From Gracilimonas sediminicola (lineage in GTDB: Bacteria > Bacteroidota > Rhodothermia > Balneolales > Balneolaceae): a stretch of DNA of 64,000 nucleotides. Location: contig NZ_JANDBC010000003.1 of NCBI RefSeq assembly GCF_024320785.1, positions 579,420 through 643,419 of the forward strand, written 5' to 3'. A program made the position numbers and the translations under genes. Below the pieces are notes generated by a model. It was not told the DNA's origin. It made no database searches and saw only the letters and a program-made list of their open reading frames with translations. Of this stretch, positions 54,152 to 62,781 are shown piece after piece. Each line of letters opens with the position of its first letter. The stretch's first letter is position 1.

Positions 54152-55401
54152 TGTTCTGAAGTGTTTTGAGTTGAGAATATTTTTCCTGAAGTGATGGTAT
54201 CGAGTGTAAAAAGAGCTTGCTGGTAATCAGCGGTAATACGGTACTGAAGGCTACGACCATCTACGTAGGCTTTGGTGGCATCCAGCAATTCGACCAGCGA
54301 ATAACGTCCTTCCTGATAAGCAGATCGTGCCGTTTCCAACATTTCCGCAGAAAGTGGGTTTTGTTGCATCTCTTGCCACTGCGCATACAAATTCTGAACA
54401 CGACGGTAGGCCACATCCACCTGATCGTGAATAGTTCGCCTTTGGAGCTGCAACGATGTTTCCACGCTGCGATGTTCTGCTTCTGCCATGGTGATACTTC
54501 CGCTGTTTCGGTTGAAAATTGGCAGTTGTATGCCCCCTCCAATTACAAATCCTTCCGAGCCGTCCGACTGATTTTTATAGCCGAAATTCACCTTTAAGTC
54601 CGGGAGACGCTCTCGTTCTTCGACTTTGTATTTAAGTCCGAGAGCTTCTGCTTCAAGCTCAATAGCTTGTAAATCGGACCGGTGTTCCAGGGCGTACTGT
54701 TTCAGTGTTTCCGAATCCTCCATGATCGGCTCAACCGGCAAATCAGCTTCCACCTGAAATTCAAAACCGGACTCTTCGGATGAAATGATCATGGAAGCCA
54801 ATTGGTTGCCAACCTGCATCATTTCCAGTTCTACTTCATTTCGCTCGCGCAAGTAGCGGTTCTTTTCTACCGTAAAACGCTGCACCTGAAGTCCTGATTC
54901 CGTGCCTTCTTCTTGGCGGTCTTTGGCAGATGTCAACACCTGGCTGATAACTTCAAGCGCTTGGTCGTATACCTGCAGTTTATGCTGTAAAAACCAATAT
55001 TCGGCATACAAGCTTTTTACCTGTTGGATTAGAGCCGAGCGATCATACTCATAGCTCAATTCCGCTGCTTCACTGCTTTTATTGGCGCTTTTGTTTCGGA
55101 GGAAAGGTTGTCCCAGCAGTTCAATCGGCTGCGAGATCTGATACGTGGTTTCATCATAATCGAGCGTACCGGCATTGAGCTGTTCGCTGAAAATGCTCAC
55201 CTCGGGATTCATGTATGATTTATACTGTTGAGCCGCTCCCTGTTTTCGAAGCTTTTCAAGCTCTGCCAGTTCTTGCTGGAGACTGTGTTGCTTGAACCGT
55301 TCAACAACGTCCTCTAAGGAAAGGGTTTGGGATTGGGCGTGAACCTGTAATGGTACCCATAGGAATACCAAAAACAAGATCCACCACTTGGATGAATTCA
55401 T
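54148..55401 (-). CDS. TolC-family outer-membrane channel of the metal efflux system
   Basis: 417 residues with a signal peptide (MNSSKWWILFLVFLWVPLQV, then HAQ). Two repeated helical/barrel halves are typical: LSLEDVVERFKQHSLQQELA ... YKSYMNPEVSIFSEQL, and LKYKVEERERLPDLKVNFGY followed by GIQLPIFNRNSGS. The family forms a trimeric tunnel from periplasm to outside. It is CusC/CzcC-like in length and operon position, before the small His-rich lipoprotein, adaptor and pump. The start is clear. Confidence 0.9.
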   Translation of the reverse strand: MNSSKWWILFLVFLWVPLQVHAQSQTLSLEDVVERFKQHSLQQELAELEKLRKQGAAQQYKSYMNPEVSIFSEQLNAGTLDYDETTYQISQPIELLGQPFLRNKSANKSSEAAELSYEYDRSALIQQVKSLYAEYWFLQHKLQVYDQALEVISQVLTSAKDRQEEGTESGLQVQRFTVEKNRYLRERNEVELEMMQVGNQLASMIISSEESGFEFQVEADLPVEPIMEDSETLKQYALEHRSDLQAIELEAEALGLKYKVEERERLPDLKVNFGYKNQSDGSEGFVIGGGIQLPIFNRNSGSITMAEAEHRSVETSLQLQRRTIHDQVDVAYRRVQNLYAQWQEMQQNPLSAEMLETARSAYQEGRYSLVELLDATKAYVDGRSLQYRITADYQQALFTLDTITSGKIFSTQNTSEQ

Positions 55402-55477
55402 AAATTTGATGTATTAATGGTTATAGAATGTTAATGGAGATAGCTGATAAGAGATGCTATCTGCCAAAGGGATAAAG

Positions 55478-55939
55478 TTATCCCAGGGGTGGGCCGCGAA
55501 GAGAATACGAAGAGAAATGGCTAGACCGATACAGATGATCCGGCGGTGGCAGATCTAAGTAAAGCAGGATCGGAGATTGTAAAGTTCTTTGGCTGCTTAA
55601 AACGGCTGGAGAAGAAAAAAGCTCTGTGTTAGTGGATACTTTATTGGTAGTCTTCTGAGTTAGTGTTCCCGTTAGGTCAACGGTAGCCGTTGGATGCCGA
55701 TGTGCGTCCTTATCATCAAATTCTTTGGCGTGACTATGATTTTGATCCCGCTCATTTGAATGGATGTGTACAAAAGCATGTACATCACCGTGATCGAAGA
55801 TATGATCAAAGAGGGCGTGAACATGCAATCCATTTCCAAAGAGTACACATAGAATACTGGCTACAATAACTAAGTTTGCAGCAAATTTAAACTGTATATG
55901 GTTATTCAGTTTTTCCACATATAGAAAATAGGCCCTCAA
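55478..55939 (-). CDS. Small His-rich membrane-anchored protein at the head of the efflux operon
   Basis: 153 residues. One hydrophobic segment (about 20-40, AANLVIVASILCVLFG) is followed by a His/Asp-rich stretch (HVHALFDHIFDHGDVHAFVH then HSHAKEFDDKDAHRH) and a Thr/Ser/Pro-rich tail. It resembles the short uncharacterised proteins that precede CusCBA-like genes in Bacteroidota. It may bind metal ions in the periplasm. Its stop is 76 bases before the TolC-type start, so a joint transcript is likely. The exact start could be one of several, but the ATG at 55939 gives the full anchor. Confidence 0.7.
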   Translation of the reverse strand: MRAYFLYVEKLNNHIQFKFAANLVIVASILCVLFGNGLHVHALFDHIFDHGDVHAFVHIHSNERDQNHSHAKEFDDKDAHRHPTATVDLTGTLTQKTTNKVSTNTELFSSPAVLSSQRTLQSPILLYLDLPPPDHLYRSSHFSSYSLRGPPLG

Positions 55940-56006
55940 CTTTAAAATCCAAAGAAAGTATGGTTAAGAAATGATAAAACGAGATGTCAATAAATAAAGT
56001 TTTTGT

Positions 56007-56213
56007 TCAACAACAGAATTTCTCTTGCTGAATAGAAGGACAAGGCGTATCCCCATAAGAACAGAACACACAACAGTCTCCTTCTTTAGGCTTGATGATG
56101 CTTTTACACTCCGGGCATTCCCAAAAGAACTGGCAGGAAGTTGTTGGCATAACTTCAAGAGTCTCGTGTTTACATTCCGGGCAAGTAATATTCGAATATA
56201 ATACTACCTTCAT
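56007..56213 (-). CDS. GDCCVxC-motif small Cys-rich protein
   Basis: 68 residues. The GDCCVFCSYGDTPCP motif near residues 45-59 is characteristic of a family found next to MerR-type regulators and mercury/copper genes. Two CxxC pairs (TCPEC at 10-14 and ECPECKS at 32-38) likely form a rubredoxin-like zinc knuckle, and CC ends the chain. Probably a cytoplasmic soft-metal binding or sequestering protein. It overlaps the merR gene end by four bases (ATGA), so it is produced together with the regulator. Confidence 0.85.
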   Translation of the reverse strand: MKVVLYSNITCPECKHETLEVMPTTSCQFFWECPECKSIIKPKEGDCCVFCSYGDTPCPSIQQEKFCC

Positions 56214-56668
56214 CTCAGCTTTTTCCCTTTTTCACTTTCACCTTCCAGAGCTTTTAAAATAGGACAATTTCCTTTATGCCCTTCACCCGCACACGAATCA
56301 ATTAAATCTATCAGGGTATTCTTTATTCGTTGCAGGTCTTCGATCTTTTCTACCACACCTTGGTATTTTTCTTCCGCTTCACTTTTGACCTCTGAGCAAG
56401 TGGTATCCTCATCAATTCGTAGTTCCAGCAGTTCCTTGATTTCGCTCAGCGTGAACCCCAACTCTTGCGCCCGCTTGATAAATTTAATCTGATCGATATG
56501 CCGCTGGGTAAAAATTCGGTAACCTGATCGTCTTCGGTCAGGTTTGGGAATAAGATTGCGCTTTTCATAATAACGAACCGTTTCTTTATTCACATCAGCA
56601 CGCCGGGCTGCTTCCCCGATTTTGAAAGTGCTTACCCCCTTATATTTTTCTTTAATGTCAGGTTTCAT
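56210..56668 (-). CDS. merR: MerR-family regulator with the Hg(II)-type cysteine triad
   Basis: 152 residues. The N-terminal winged helix (FKIGEAARRADVNKETVRYY, about 15-34) and wing (RSGYRIFTQRHIDQIKFIK) are classical, then the dimerisation coil. Cys91 (DTTCSEV), Cys126 (DSCAGEG) and Cys135 (GNCPIL) have spacings of 35 and 9 residues, identical to the three mercury-binding cysteines of Tn501 MerR (82, 117, 126). It should therefore sense Hg(II) or a similar soft metal and twist a 19-bp-spaced promoter into activity; such a promoter lies 280 bases upstream, before the Cys-rich small gene. No merA or merT is in view. Confidence 0.92.
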   Translation of the reverse strand: MKPDIKEKYKGVSTFKIGEAARRADVNKETVRYYEKRNLIPKPDRRRSGYRIFTQRHIDQIKFIKRAQELGFTLSEIKELLELRIDEDTTCSEVKSEAEEKYQGVVEKIEDLQRIKNTLIDLIDSCAGEGHKGNCPILKALEGESEKGKKLR

Positions 56669-56716
56669 GGCTGGGCGAATTTATTTCTTATTCTTCCTCT
56701 ACCTAAATAATAACTA

Positions 56717-56748
56717 CTAAAAAAAGAACCGGAAACAAGGTCCGGTTC
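56717..56748 (-). terminator. Terminator after the 48-residue Cys-rich gene
   Basis: On the minus strand GAACCGG and CCGGTTC (56726-56732 with 56742-56748) form a perfect 7-bp stem followed by TTTTTTT. It would end most transcripts from the MerR-type promoter before merR, leaving the small gene as a separate unit. Confidence 0.93.
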
Positions 56749-56757
56749 AATCCTGGT

Positions 56758-56904
56758 TTAGTCTTTCTCTACCATGGTTTTGCCACAGCAGCAGGTAGGG
56801 TTTTGCGTACCTCCACAACTGGGTGGAGCACCTTTGGTTACTGTGACTTCACATCCACACCCTTCGTCAGGGCATTTATAAACTTCTCCTTTCTTGAATG
56901 GCAT
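56758..56904 (-). CDS. 48-residue Cys-rich metal-binding protein (missed by length-limited gene calling)
   Basis: An ATG at 56904 opens a 48-codon frame ending at TAA 56758. The product starts MPFKKGEVYKCPDEGCGCEV and holds eight cysteines, including CPDEGCGC and a CCCGKTMVEKD tail, which gives a metallothionein-like or zinc-ribbon-like density. It begins 35 bases or so after the expected start of the MerR-type promoter and ends before a terminator. No named family is recognised with certainty. It very likely binds Hg/Cu/Cd ions in the cytoplasm and would be induced by metal. Confidence 0.85.
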   Translation of the reverse strand: MPFKKGEVYKCPDEGCGCEVTVTKGAPPSCGGTQNPTCCCGKTMVEKD

Positions 56905-56945
56905 AATTAGTTCTCCATTTTGGTTATAACTTCAATACACATCTA

Positions 56946-56976
56946 ATATAAGGCCTGTACCATGGTCGAGAGTCAA
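56946..56976 (-). promoter_or_regulatory. MerR-type metal-responsive promoter with 19-bp spacer
   Basis: On the minus strand TTGACT (56976-56971), a 19-base spacer holding the dyad CT..ACCATGGT..AG, then TTATAT (56951-56946). A 19-bp spacer with a dyad between -35 and -10 is the hallmark of MerR-activated promoters, since normal spacers are about 17. It drives the 48-residue gene. Confidence 0.88.
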
Positions 56977-57042
56977 ATAATAGCAGATCCATTATCTTTG
57001 GGCTATATCATGTATCTAAGTATTTAATATTTATTTAAACTT

Positions 57043-57486
57043 TTAGTGTACTGGTTGGTCTGTAGTAATATCAGTCAAATAAATACTCAGAGCGGGAAGA
57101 GCCGTAATTTGAACAATCGGCGATAAGCCAACCTCATAAGAAAAAATAGTTAGCACAGGCATCGCAGAAGTATATTCCCACAGGTTAAGAAACATGGCAG
57201 CCCATTCAAGAAAAATACTTGCTGCAAAGCTCAAGCCGAAAAGCACAAAATATCCTTTGCGACCAAGATGAGGTTCCAGATGCACAGATGAAGTCAGCAT
57301 TGATGAGGCTCTCCAAAGACCTAATACAATGATGATATCCCCTAACACGGCTCCCCACATCCAAACGGTAGCTTTGAGAAAAGGCCAGTCCCACATGCCA
57401 TATAGAAAGCCACATTGAACAAATTCCCAAACTGTATTAAGGATAAAGGCCCAAAAAATTACTTTTTTGACAGGATCACTGATCAC
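57043..57486 (-). CDS. Four-helix membrane protein of unknown function
   Basis: 147 residues. Four membrane helices are seen (about 8-28, 38-60, 80-103, 112-135), with charged N-terminal MISDPVKKVIFWAF and Trp/Glu-rich surroundings (NTVWEFVQCGFLYGMWDWPF). No family is recognised. It starts two bases after the stop of the DUF5676-like gene, so both are made together. Its place in a metal-resistance island suggests a membrane partner of copper handling, but nothing shows it. Confidence 0.7.
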   Translation of the reverse strand: MISDPVKKVIFWAFILNTVWEFVQCGFLYGMWDWPFLKATVWMWGAVLGDIIIVLGLWRASSMLTSSVHLEPHLGRKGYFVLFGLSFAASIFLEWAAMFLNLWEYTSAMPVLTIFSYEVGLSPIVQITALPALSIYLTDITTDQPVH

Positions 57487-57488
57487 CT

Positions 57489-57770
57489 TTAACTCTCAGA
57501 ATCGTTTAGACTAACATTATATATGGCAGCGATTAATGCCCCTGATATCCAGCCTATAATGAAGGTCAGAACAATTCCAAGAAGTGATTCCCACAAAGGA
57601 ATATCCATTCGAATGATTGATGACGTATCAAAACCGTGTAAGAGGGCGTTAAAAAAGGAAATAGTTCCTTGCTGGCCAAGCACGATCATCAACAAGGCAC
57701 AGCCCAGATATAAAATCACGCCTGTTGCGCCAACTGCTATTCCTAATTTCTTAGTGTTTAGTTTTCTCAT
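57489..57770 (-). CDS. DUF5676-like small membrane protein
   Basis: 93 residues with two membrane helices (about 10-32 and 62-82). The sequence TKKLGIAVGATGVILYLGCA and LHGFDTSSIIRMDIPLWESL, then GWISGALIAAIYN, matches the DUF5676 pattern, small proteins common in copper and heavy-metal islands. Exact role unknown. An AGGAG-type ribosome-binding site lies before the ATG at 57770. The next gene on this strand follows after two bases. Confidence 0.8.
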   Translation of the reverse strand: MRKLNTKKLGIAVGATGVILYLGCALLMIVLGQQGTISFFNALLHGFDTSSIIRMDIPLWESLLGIVLTFIIGWISGALIAAIYNVSLNDSES

Positions 57771-57886
57771 AGTATCTCCTCTATTCTGTTGGGTTGATGT
57801 ACCTATTTAGTGATTTGAAAATATTAAAGTTAGATTCGCAGTTTTGAACCCATCTTTTGATAAACTTAGTTTCCATTTTACATCCT

Positions 57887-59950
57887 TCAATTTTCGAGCT
57901 TCAAGAACCGTGCATTGATAGCTACAATAACAGTACTTAGCGACATCAGAATGGCTCCCACGGCAGGACTTAATATAATGCCCCAGGCAAACAGTACTCC
58001 GGCAGCCAGAGGAATGGCTCCGATATTATACCCGGAAGCCCACCACAGGTTTTGCACCATTTTTCTGTAGGTAGATTTTGAGAGCTTAATTAATGCCGTT
58101 ACATCTTCAGGGTTATCTTTTACCAGTACGATATCGCCGGTCTCAACGGCTACATCAGAACCGGCCCCGATAGCAATGCCTACATCAGCCTGCGCAAGTG
58201 CGGGTGCATCGTTGACGCCGTCTCCGGTCATGGCCACAAGTTTTCCTTGCCCCTGAACTTCCTTCACCTTATCGGCTTTTTCATCCGGCAGCACTTCAGC
58301 AAACACCTGATCTATGCCTAATTCCCCGGCTACATAATCGGCCGTTTGTTGATTGTCGCCCGTCAGCATGATGCACTCAATACCCATTTTGTGCAGTGCA
58401 TCAATCGCATTCTTAGACGACTCTCGAATTTGATCTCCCAAAGCAATCGCTCCGGTCAATTGATCTTCGATGATCACAAAAACGACCGTTTTTCCCTGAG
58501 ATGATACTTTTTCAACTTCAGCTTTTGGGTATTCCATTTCCTGCTCCCGAATATATCCGGGGCTTACTACTTTCACCGACTTTCCATTTACCTTGCCTTC
58601 AATTCCCTTTCCGGTGATGGAATTAAACTCATCCGGCTCCCAGGTTTCGCCGGCTTTTTCGAGGATTCCTTTAGCAAGTGGATGTTCAGAGTTTTTCTCC
58701 AGCGAAGCTGCATATTTAAGTATCTCTTCATCGGAGTGATCATCCCCAAAATTCAGAATATTGGTTACCGTAAAGGTTCCTTCGGTCAGCGTACCGGTTT
58801 TATCGAATATGATGGAATCCAAGTTTCTTGCCTGCTCAAAAGCAGACCGATTGCGTATAAGAAATCCATTGGTCGCAGCAATACTTGTTGAGCGGGAAAC
58901 AACCAAAGGAATGGCCAGGCCCAAAGCGTGCGGACAGGTAATCACCATGACCGCTACGGTTCGGTTCATGGCAAAGTCAAAGCTTTGTCCCGTAAAAAAG
59001 ATCCAGGCTCCAAAGGTTATCAGGCCGGCTGTAATGGCAACAATAGTCAGCCAAAAAGCAGCCCGATTGGCTAAATCCTGGGTACGAGACTTACTTTCCT
59101 GTGCTTCTCTTACCAGGCTAATAACCTGAGATAAGAATGAATCGTCCCCGGTTTTAGAAATTTGTATAGTAAGAGAGCCTTTTTCATTTACAGAACCGCC
59201 AATGACCTCATCATCTTTTTGCTTACTAACCGGCTTGGACTCTCCGGTAAGCATGGCTTCATTCACACTGGACTCACCTTTAACCACAATCCCATCGGCC
59301 GGCACTTTCTCACCTGGTTTGATGAGGACTTTGTCACCCTGCTGTAACTCTTCCACAGGGACGTCTTCCGTGGAGCCGTCTTCATTCACGCGATGGGCTT
59401 CACCCGGTATGAGAGCTGCCAGTTCTTCCAGGGCTGACGAGGCGCTCATCACAGAGCGCATTTCTATCCAATGCCCCAGCAGCATAATTCCGACCAGGGT
59501 TGAAAGCTCCCAGTAGAGCAGGTCGCCTTCAAAGCCAAAGACCACAGCCGTGCTATAGAGATAGGCGATAGAAATAGCAAGGCCGATGAGTGTCATCATT
59601 CCCGGCTGCTTTTTCTTAAGCTCATCAATCAGACCGGTAAGAAATGGCCATCCGCCAAAGAAGTAAACGACGGTTGATAACGCAGCTAAAATCCAGCTGT
59701 CACCGGTGAATCTCCAGTCCACACCCAGAAAATCCTGAATCATTGGAGAGAGCGCCATGATCGGAATTGTGAGTGCAAGCACCCACCAGAATCGAAATTT
59801 AAAGTCCTGCACCATCATTTTGTGGTGTTCATGATGGGAGTGCCCTTCATGGCCATCATGATCATGGTTTTGTTCCTTATCCTTACTATGCTCACTATGA
59901 TTGTGACCTTCGTGATTATGGTCTATGTGATTGTGGTGTTGGTGGTCCAT
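57887..59950 (-). CDS. CopB-like heavy-metal P-type ATPase (CPH motif) with a His-rich N-terminus
   Basis: 687 residues. The first 44 residues contain about eighteen histidines (MDHQHHNHIDHNHEGHNHSE...), taking the place of the usual CxxC metal-binding domain. Eight membrane helices follow. The membrane metal site is CPH (339-341), typical of P1B-3 pumps such as CopB that export Cu(II) or Ag(I). Other signatures: TGES in the actuator (235-238), the phosphorylation motif DKTGTLTEG (383-391), MLTGDNQQTADYVA and GDGVNDAPALAQADVGIAIG. It is the last gene of a long minus-strand unit starting outside the window with the multicopper oxidase. Confidence 0.93.
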   Translation of the reverse strand: MDHQHHNHIDHNHEGHNHSEHSKDKEQNHDHDGHEGHSHHEHHKMMVQDFKFRFWWVLALTIPIMALSPMIQDFLGVDWRFTGDSWILAALSTVVYFFGGWPFLTGLIDELKKKQPGMMTLIGLAISIAYLYSTAVVFGFEGDLLYWELSTLVGIMLLGHWIEMRSVMSASSALEELAALIPGEAHRVNEDGSTEDVPVEELQQGDKVLIKPGEKVPADGIVVKGESSVNEAMLTGESKPVSKQKDDEVIGGSVNEKGSLTIQISKTGDDSFLSQVISLVREAQESKSRTQDLANRAAFWLTIVAITAGLITFGAWIFFTGQSFDFAMNRTVAVMVITCPHALGLAIPLVVSRSTSIAATNGFLIRNRSAFEQARNLDSIIFDKTGTLTEGTFTVTNILNFGDDHSDEEILKYAASLEKNSEHPLAKGILEKAGETWEPDEFNSITGKGIEGKVNGKSVKVVSPGYIREQEMEYPKAEVEKVSSQGKTVVFVIIEDQLTGAIALGDQIRESSKNAIDALHKMGIECIMLTGDNQQTADYVAGELGIDQVFAEVLPDEKADKVKEVQGQGKLVAMTGDGVNDAPALAQADVGIAIGAGSDVAVETGDIVLVKDNPEDVTALIKLSKSTYRKMVQNLWWASGYNIGAIPLAAGVLFAWGIILSPAVGAILMSLSTVIVAINARFLKLEN

Positions 59951-59983
59951 GTTTTACTCCGTTTTCATTAAATCGTTTGTTGC

Positions 59984-60421
59984 TTATCGGGATGACCAGT
60001 GAATGGCTGCTATCTTCCAACCCGAACCTTCCTTTTTCAATACAGCCAGTTCAAGTGAGGTCAGGTCAATTTCTCTCTCAGAATACGTTCCTTTCATGGA
60101 GCTAACCGTGCTTACCCATGCTGTATTCCCCTCAATGCTGATTTTTTGAGTTAGTATCTCACGGTTCATAGCCTTCAGAAATTTACCATCAGAGTGAAAG
60201 TGATGGGAAAGATATTCTTCCTCCGTTTCCAGTCCGCTGCCTTCCAGTATCAAGACATCATCAGCCATTACATTTGATGCGGCCTCAGAATCATTTTCAA
60301 TAATGGCGGTTTTAAAGTTGTCAAGTGCTTCTAAAACCTTGGTTTCTTTTTGGTTTGTTTGAGCCATCACGGTTCCTGATAAAAACACAAGAACAGCGAA
60401 TATTTTTATAAAGGATTTCAT
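59984..60421 (-). CDS. Secreted DUF4440/NTF2-like protein
   Basis: 145 residues with a signal peptide (MKSFIKIFAVLVFLSGTVMA, then Q). The body is a cone-shaped NTF2 fold: KVLEALDNFKTAIIENDSEA, then VMADDVLILEGSG and NTAWVSTVSSMKGTYSERE, closing with GWKIAAIHWSSR. DUF4440-type proteins serve as small scaffolds or enzymes. It might bind a metal or ligand in the periplasm; its role in the metal operon is not clear. It lies 12 bases after the DUF2231-like gene and 33 bases before the P-type ATPase. Confidence 0.78.
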   Translation of the reverse strand: MKSFIKIFAVLVFLSGTVMAQTNQKETKVLEALDNFKTAIIENDSEAASNVMADDVLILEGSGLETEEEYLSHHFHSDGKFLKAMNREILTQKISIEGNTAWVSTVSSMKGTYSEREIDLTSLELAVLKKEGSGWKIAAIHWSSR

Positions 60422-60433
60422 TGAGGTAGTTTT

Positions 60434-61504
60434 TTAGAGTTGCGTCATTTCAATTTTAGATATGAGAAGAGATCCACTGCCAACTAATTTTATACCCACT
60501 GCCCCACTTTCGGGAACATCTCCGTGACCGTGAACTTTCATTTCTCTGTTAATGTATCCGCGAAAATGAGTCTCATCTGCCACTACACGTAGAAATAACA
60601 GACCATCGGTTTCATAGGTGCCTTCTTCAAAAATGATGGTTTCACCGTTTTGGATTCTGCCCTGACGAATAATCCCATCCGAATTCAGTGAAACAAAATC
60701 ATAATTATTTGCATCCTGCAGGTGATGAATGAGTTCTATTTCTCCATCTAAATCATCCAGATTGAGGTAGTAATCAACTTGTATGTTTTGGTATGATTGA
60801 TGGGTAACAAATAGATTCGCTTGCCCGGAAGCTTGAAGCTGTAGTAGCGGATTGCCACTCGAAGTTATAGTTGGCTTTAATGCCTGTAAAGAACCTTCCA
60901 CCCAGTGAAAATTAGTGATGAGGTCACTGACTGAATTTGAGTTGATCTCCCAGGTCCAGTCTCCATTATCTTTTGAAATAAAAGAGGATGGAACAGTAGT
61001 ACTGTCGGTGACTTCAGATGGGGCTGATTCTTCTTGTTGTAATAATTGACCGGTTCCGGCTCCATATCCATATACCATTTTACCACCATACTCCGCGGTT
61101 TCAAACACCATAAATAATCCCGGAAGCACTGTAATGAATGCAATGATCTTAAAGCTCTTTTTTTCAAAAAGATCAAACCAATGAAAGGCGATTCTCAATA
61201 GAGTGTATATAACAAAGAACCAAAGCAGGTACTCCGCCCAGTCAGCATGCTCACTTAGTACCGATTGAGCTTCTGTAGGTAAAAAGACGCTATCTGCAGC
61301 TAATGTACCACTATAGTAGGTGATCCCGGCGAACAGCGTGCCTGCTACATAAAGGATGGTACTCTTTGTTTCATCCCACCATTTTTCTTGAATAAAAAGG
61401 GATACAAAATTAGCCAATGCAGCCGTCACTAATAGCGCAATGGGAAAATGAACGATCAGTGGGTGAATGTTGGGAGCCCAATCGGGCGTAATAAATAGGT
61501 ACAT
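60434..61504 (-). CDS. DUF2231-like membrane protein with a C-terminal beta-sandwich
   Basis: 356 residues. Four membrane helices (about 14-38, 45-65, 88-108, 118-138) are seen in the N-terminal half; NIHPLIVHFPIALLVTAAL near the start is the DUF2231 hallmark, and GYGAGTGQLL closes the membrane part. The C-terminal 190 residues form a strand-rich module resembling a concanavalin-like fold of DUF1080-type. DUF2231 proteins are common near copper and haem genes. It is probably involved in membrane redox or metal handling. It is separated by 17 bases from the permease gene. Confidence 0.75.
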   Translation of the reverse strand: MYLFITPDWAPNIHPLIVHFPIALLVTAALANFVSLFIQEKWWDETKSTILYVAGTLFAGITYYSGTLAADSVFLPTEAQSVLSEHADWAEYLLWFFVIYTLLRIAFHWFDLFEKKSFKIIAFITVLPGLFMVFETAEYGGKMVYGYGAGTGQLLQQEESAPSEVTDSTTVPSSFISKDNGDWTWEINSNSVSDLITNFHWVEGSLQALKPTITSSGNPLLQLQASGQANLFVTHQSYQNIQVDYYLNLDDLDGEIELIHHLQDANNYDFVSLNSDGIIRQGRIQNGETIIFEEGTYETDGLLFLRVVADETHFRGYINREMKVHGHGDVPESGAVGIKLVGSGSLLISKIEMTQL

Positions 61505-61521
61505 GTTTTACTAATTTAAGG

Positions 61522-62730
61522 TTATAGTAATTGGGTGTAGGCAAACAGTGAGAGGCCCACCAGATTTATAAGGATAAATAGGATTACCGCGACTTTTTTC
61601 AGCTTTCCTCCACTTTCCATTTCCATCATCTTCATCTCATGGTTTTGCAGATACTTCTTATTGAGCCAGATTAATGCACCGGCAATAAAAGTGAAGACAA
61701 TATTCATCCAGAATGTGTAATCTATTTTGAATTGGGTTATTTCAGACACAACCCGTGCACTTTCAGGAACGATTCCAAAAGCTGAGAAAAGCCCATTGAG
61801 GATCAGGGCTGTTAATACGATACTGATGTACATGATTCCCGCAATGTACAGCGCAACACGCCATCCATAATATTTTGCATTTATATGAACGAGTGGGGGC
61901 ACCATCAGATCGGAGTAGATAAAGCCCATGATACCTGCAAACAGTACGCCATTTTCATTCAATACGGTAGCCAGAGGGATATTTCCCATCGACCCAATAA
62001 AGGTTGATGCGGCTACAAACGGCGCAATAAGGGCATTTTCTACCGCAACGAGCCATCCCGGAAGGTGCTGCGCATCCGCCAGGAAAAGTGCCGTCCAAAA
62101 CGATTGTGGGACCAGTACAGCCACAAAACCGGCAATGGTAAAGCCTATTAATATATCTTCCCAAGCCATTTTCCAGTCATTGACAAACTTATGACCAACC
62201 AATTGCCACCCTTCTTTACTTTTGATCCGTTTCTTCCAATTGAAATCTTCTTCCAGATCACTTCCTTCAGATTCCACTTTTTTACGGGCTGCTTCCATCC
62301 AGCTTTTGGGGTAGGTCAGTCTGATTAGCACACTGCTGATGGCTATCAAAACCAGTCCGCCTACGATCTCAGCTGCCAGGTATTGCCATCCTAAAAAGAT
62401 CAATATCAGGATACCTAATTCGATCACCAGGTTGGTAGAGGCAAACATGAAGGCCACACCGGCTATAAAATGCGCACCTTTTTTAATGAGTGCGCGGGCA
62501 GCCGCTAAGGCCGCAAATGAACATGATGATGAAGCCGCACCAAAAAAGGTAGAAAGAGAGATGCTCTTGAAGTCAGCGCCTCCCATATATTTCGTGAGTT
62601 TCCCTTTGGGTACAAAGGCTTGAATCATACCTGATACAAAATATCCCAAAACAAAAGCCCAACCGGCCTTCCAGAAAAAGCCGAGTGCTGTTTTAGCTGA
62701 TTCCCCAAATGATTGAATGAAAGATTCCAT
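61522..62730 (-). CDS. ArsP-like permease (DUF318 family)
   Basis: 402 residues with about ten membrane helices. MIQAFVPKGKLTKYMGGADF and the first conserved block STFFGAASSSCSFAALAAAR are typical of the family, as is the mirrored GNIPLATVLNENGVLFAGIM. ArsP exports organoarsenicals and relatives are found with mercury and copper systems. The cysteine in SSSCSF would be the metal or substrate contact. It lies 51 bases downstream of the multicopper oxidase gene and before the DUF2231-like gene. Confidence 0.85.
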   Translation of the reverse strand: MESFIQSFGESAKTALGFFWKAGWAFVLGYFVSGMIQAFVPKGKLTKYMGGADFKSISLSTFFGAASSSCSFAALAAARALIKKGAHFIAGVAFMFASTNLVIELGILILIFLGWQYLAAEIVGGLVLIAISSVLIRLTYPKSWMEAARKKVESEGSDLEEDFNWKKRIKSKEGWQLVGHKFVNDWKMAWEDILIGFTIAGFVAVLVPQSFWTALFLADAQHLPGWLVAVENALIAPFVAASTFIGSMGNIPLATVLNENGVLFAGIMGFIYSDLMVPPLVHINAKYYGWRVALYIAGIMYISIVLTALILNGLFSAFGIVPESARVVSEITQFKIDYTFWMNIVFTFIAGALIWLNKKYLQNHEMKMMEMESGGKLKKVAVILFILINLVGLSLFAYTQLL

Positions 62731-62781
62731 ATTGTAAAATTAATTACTGGTTAGATTTTGAAATGCTCTTATGCTTGCCTG

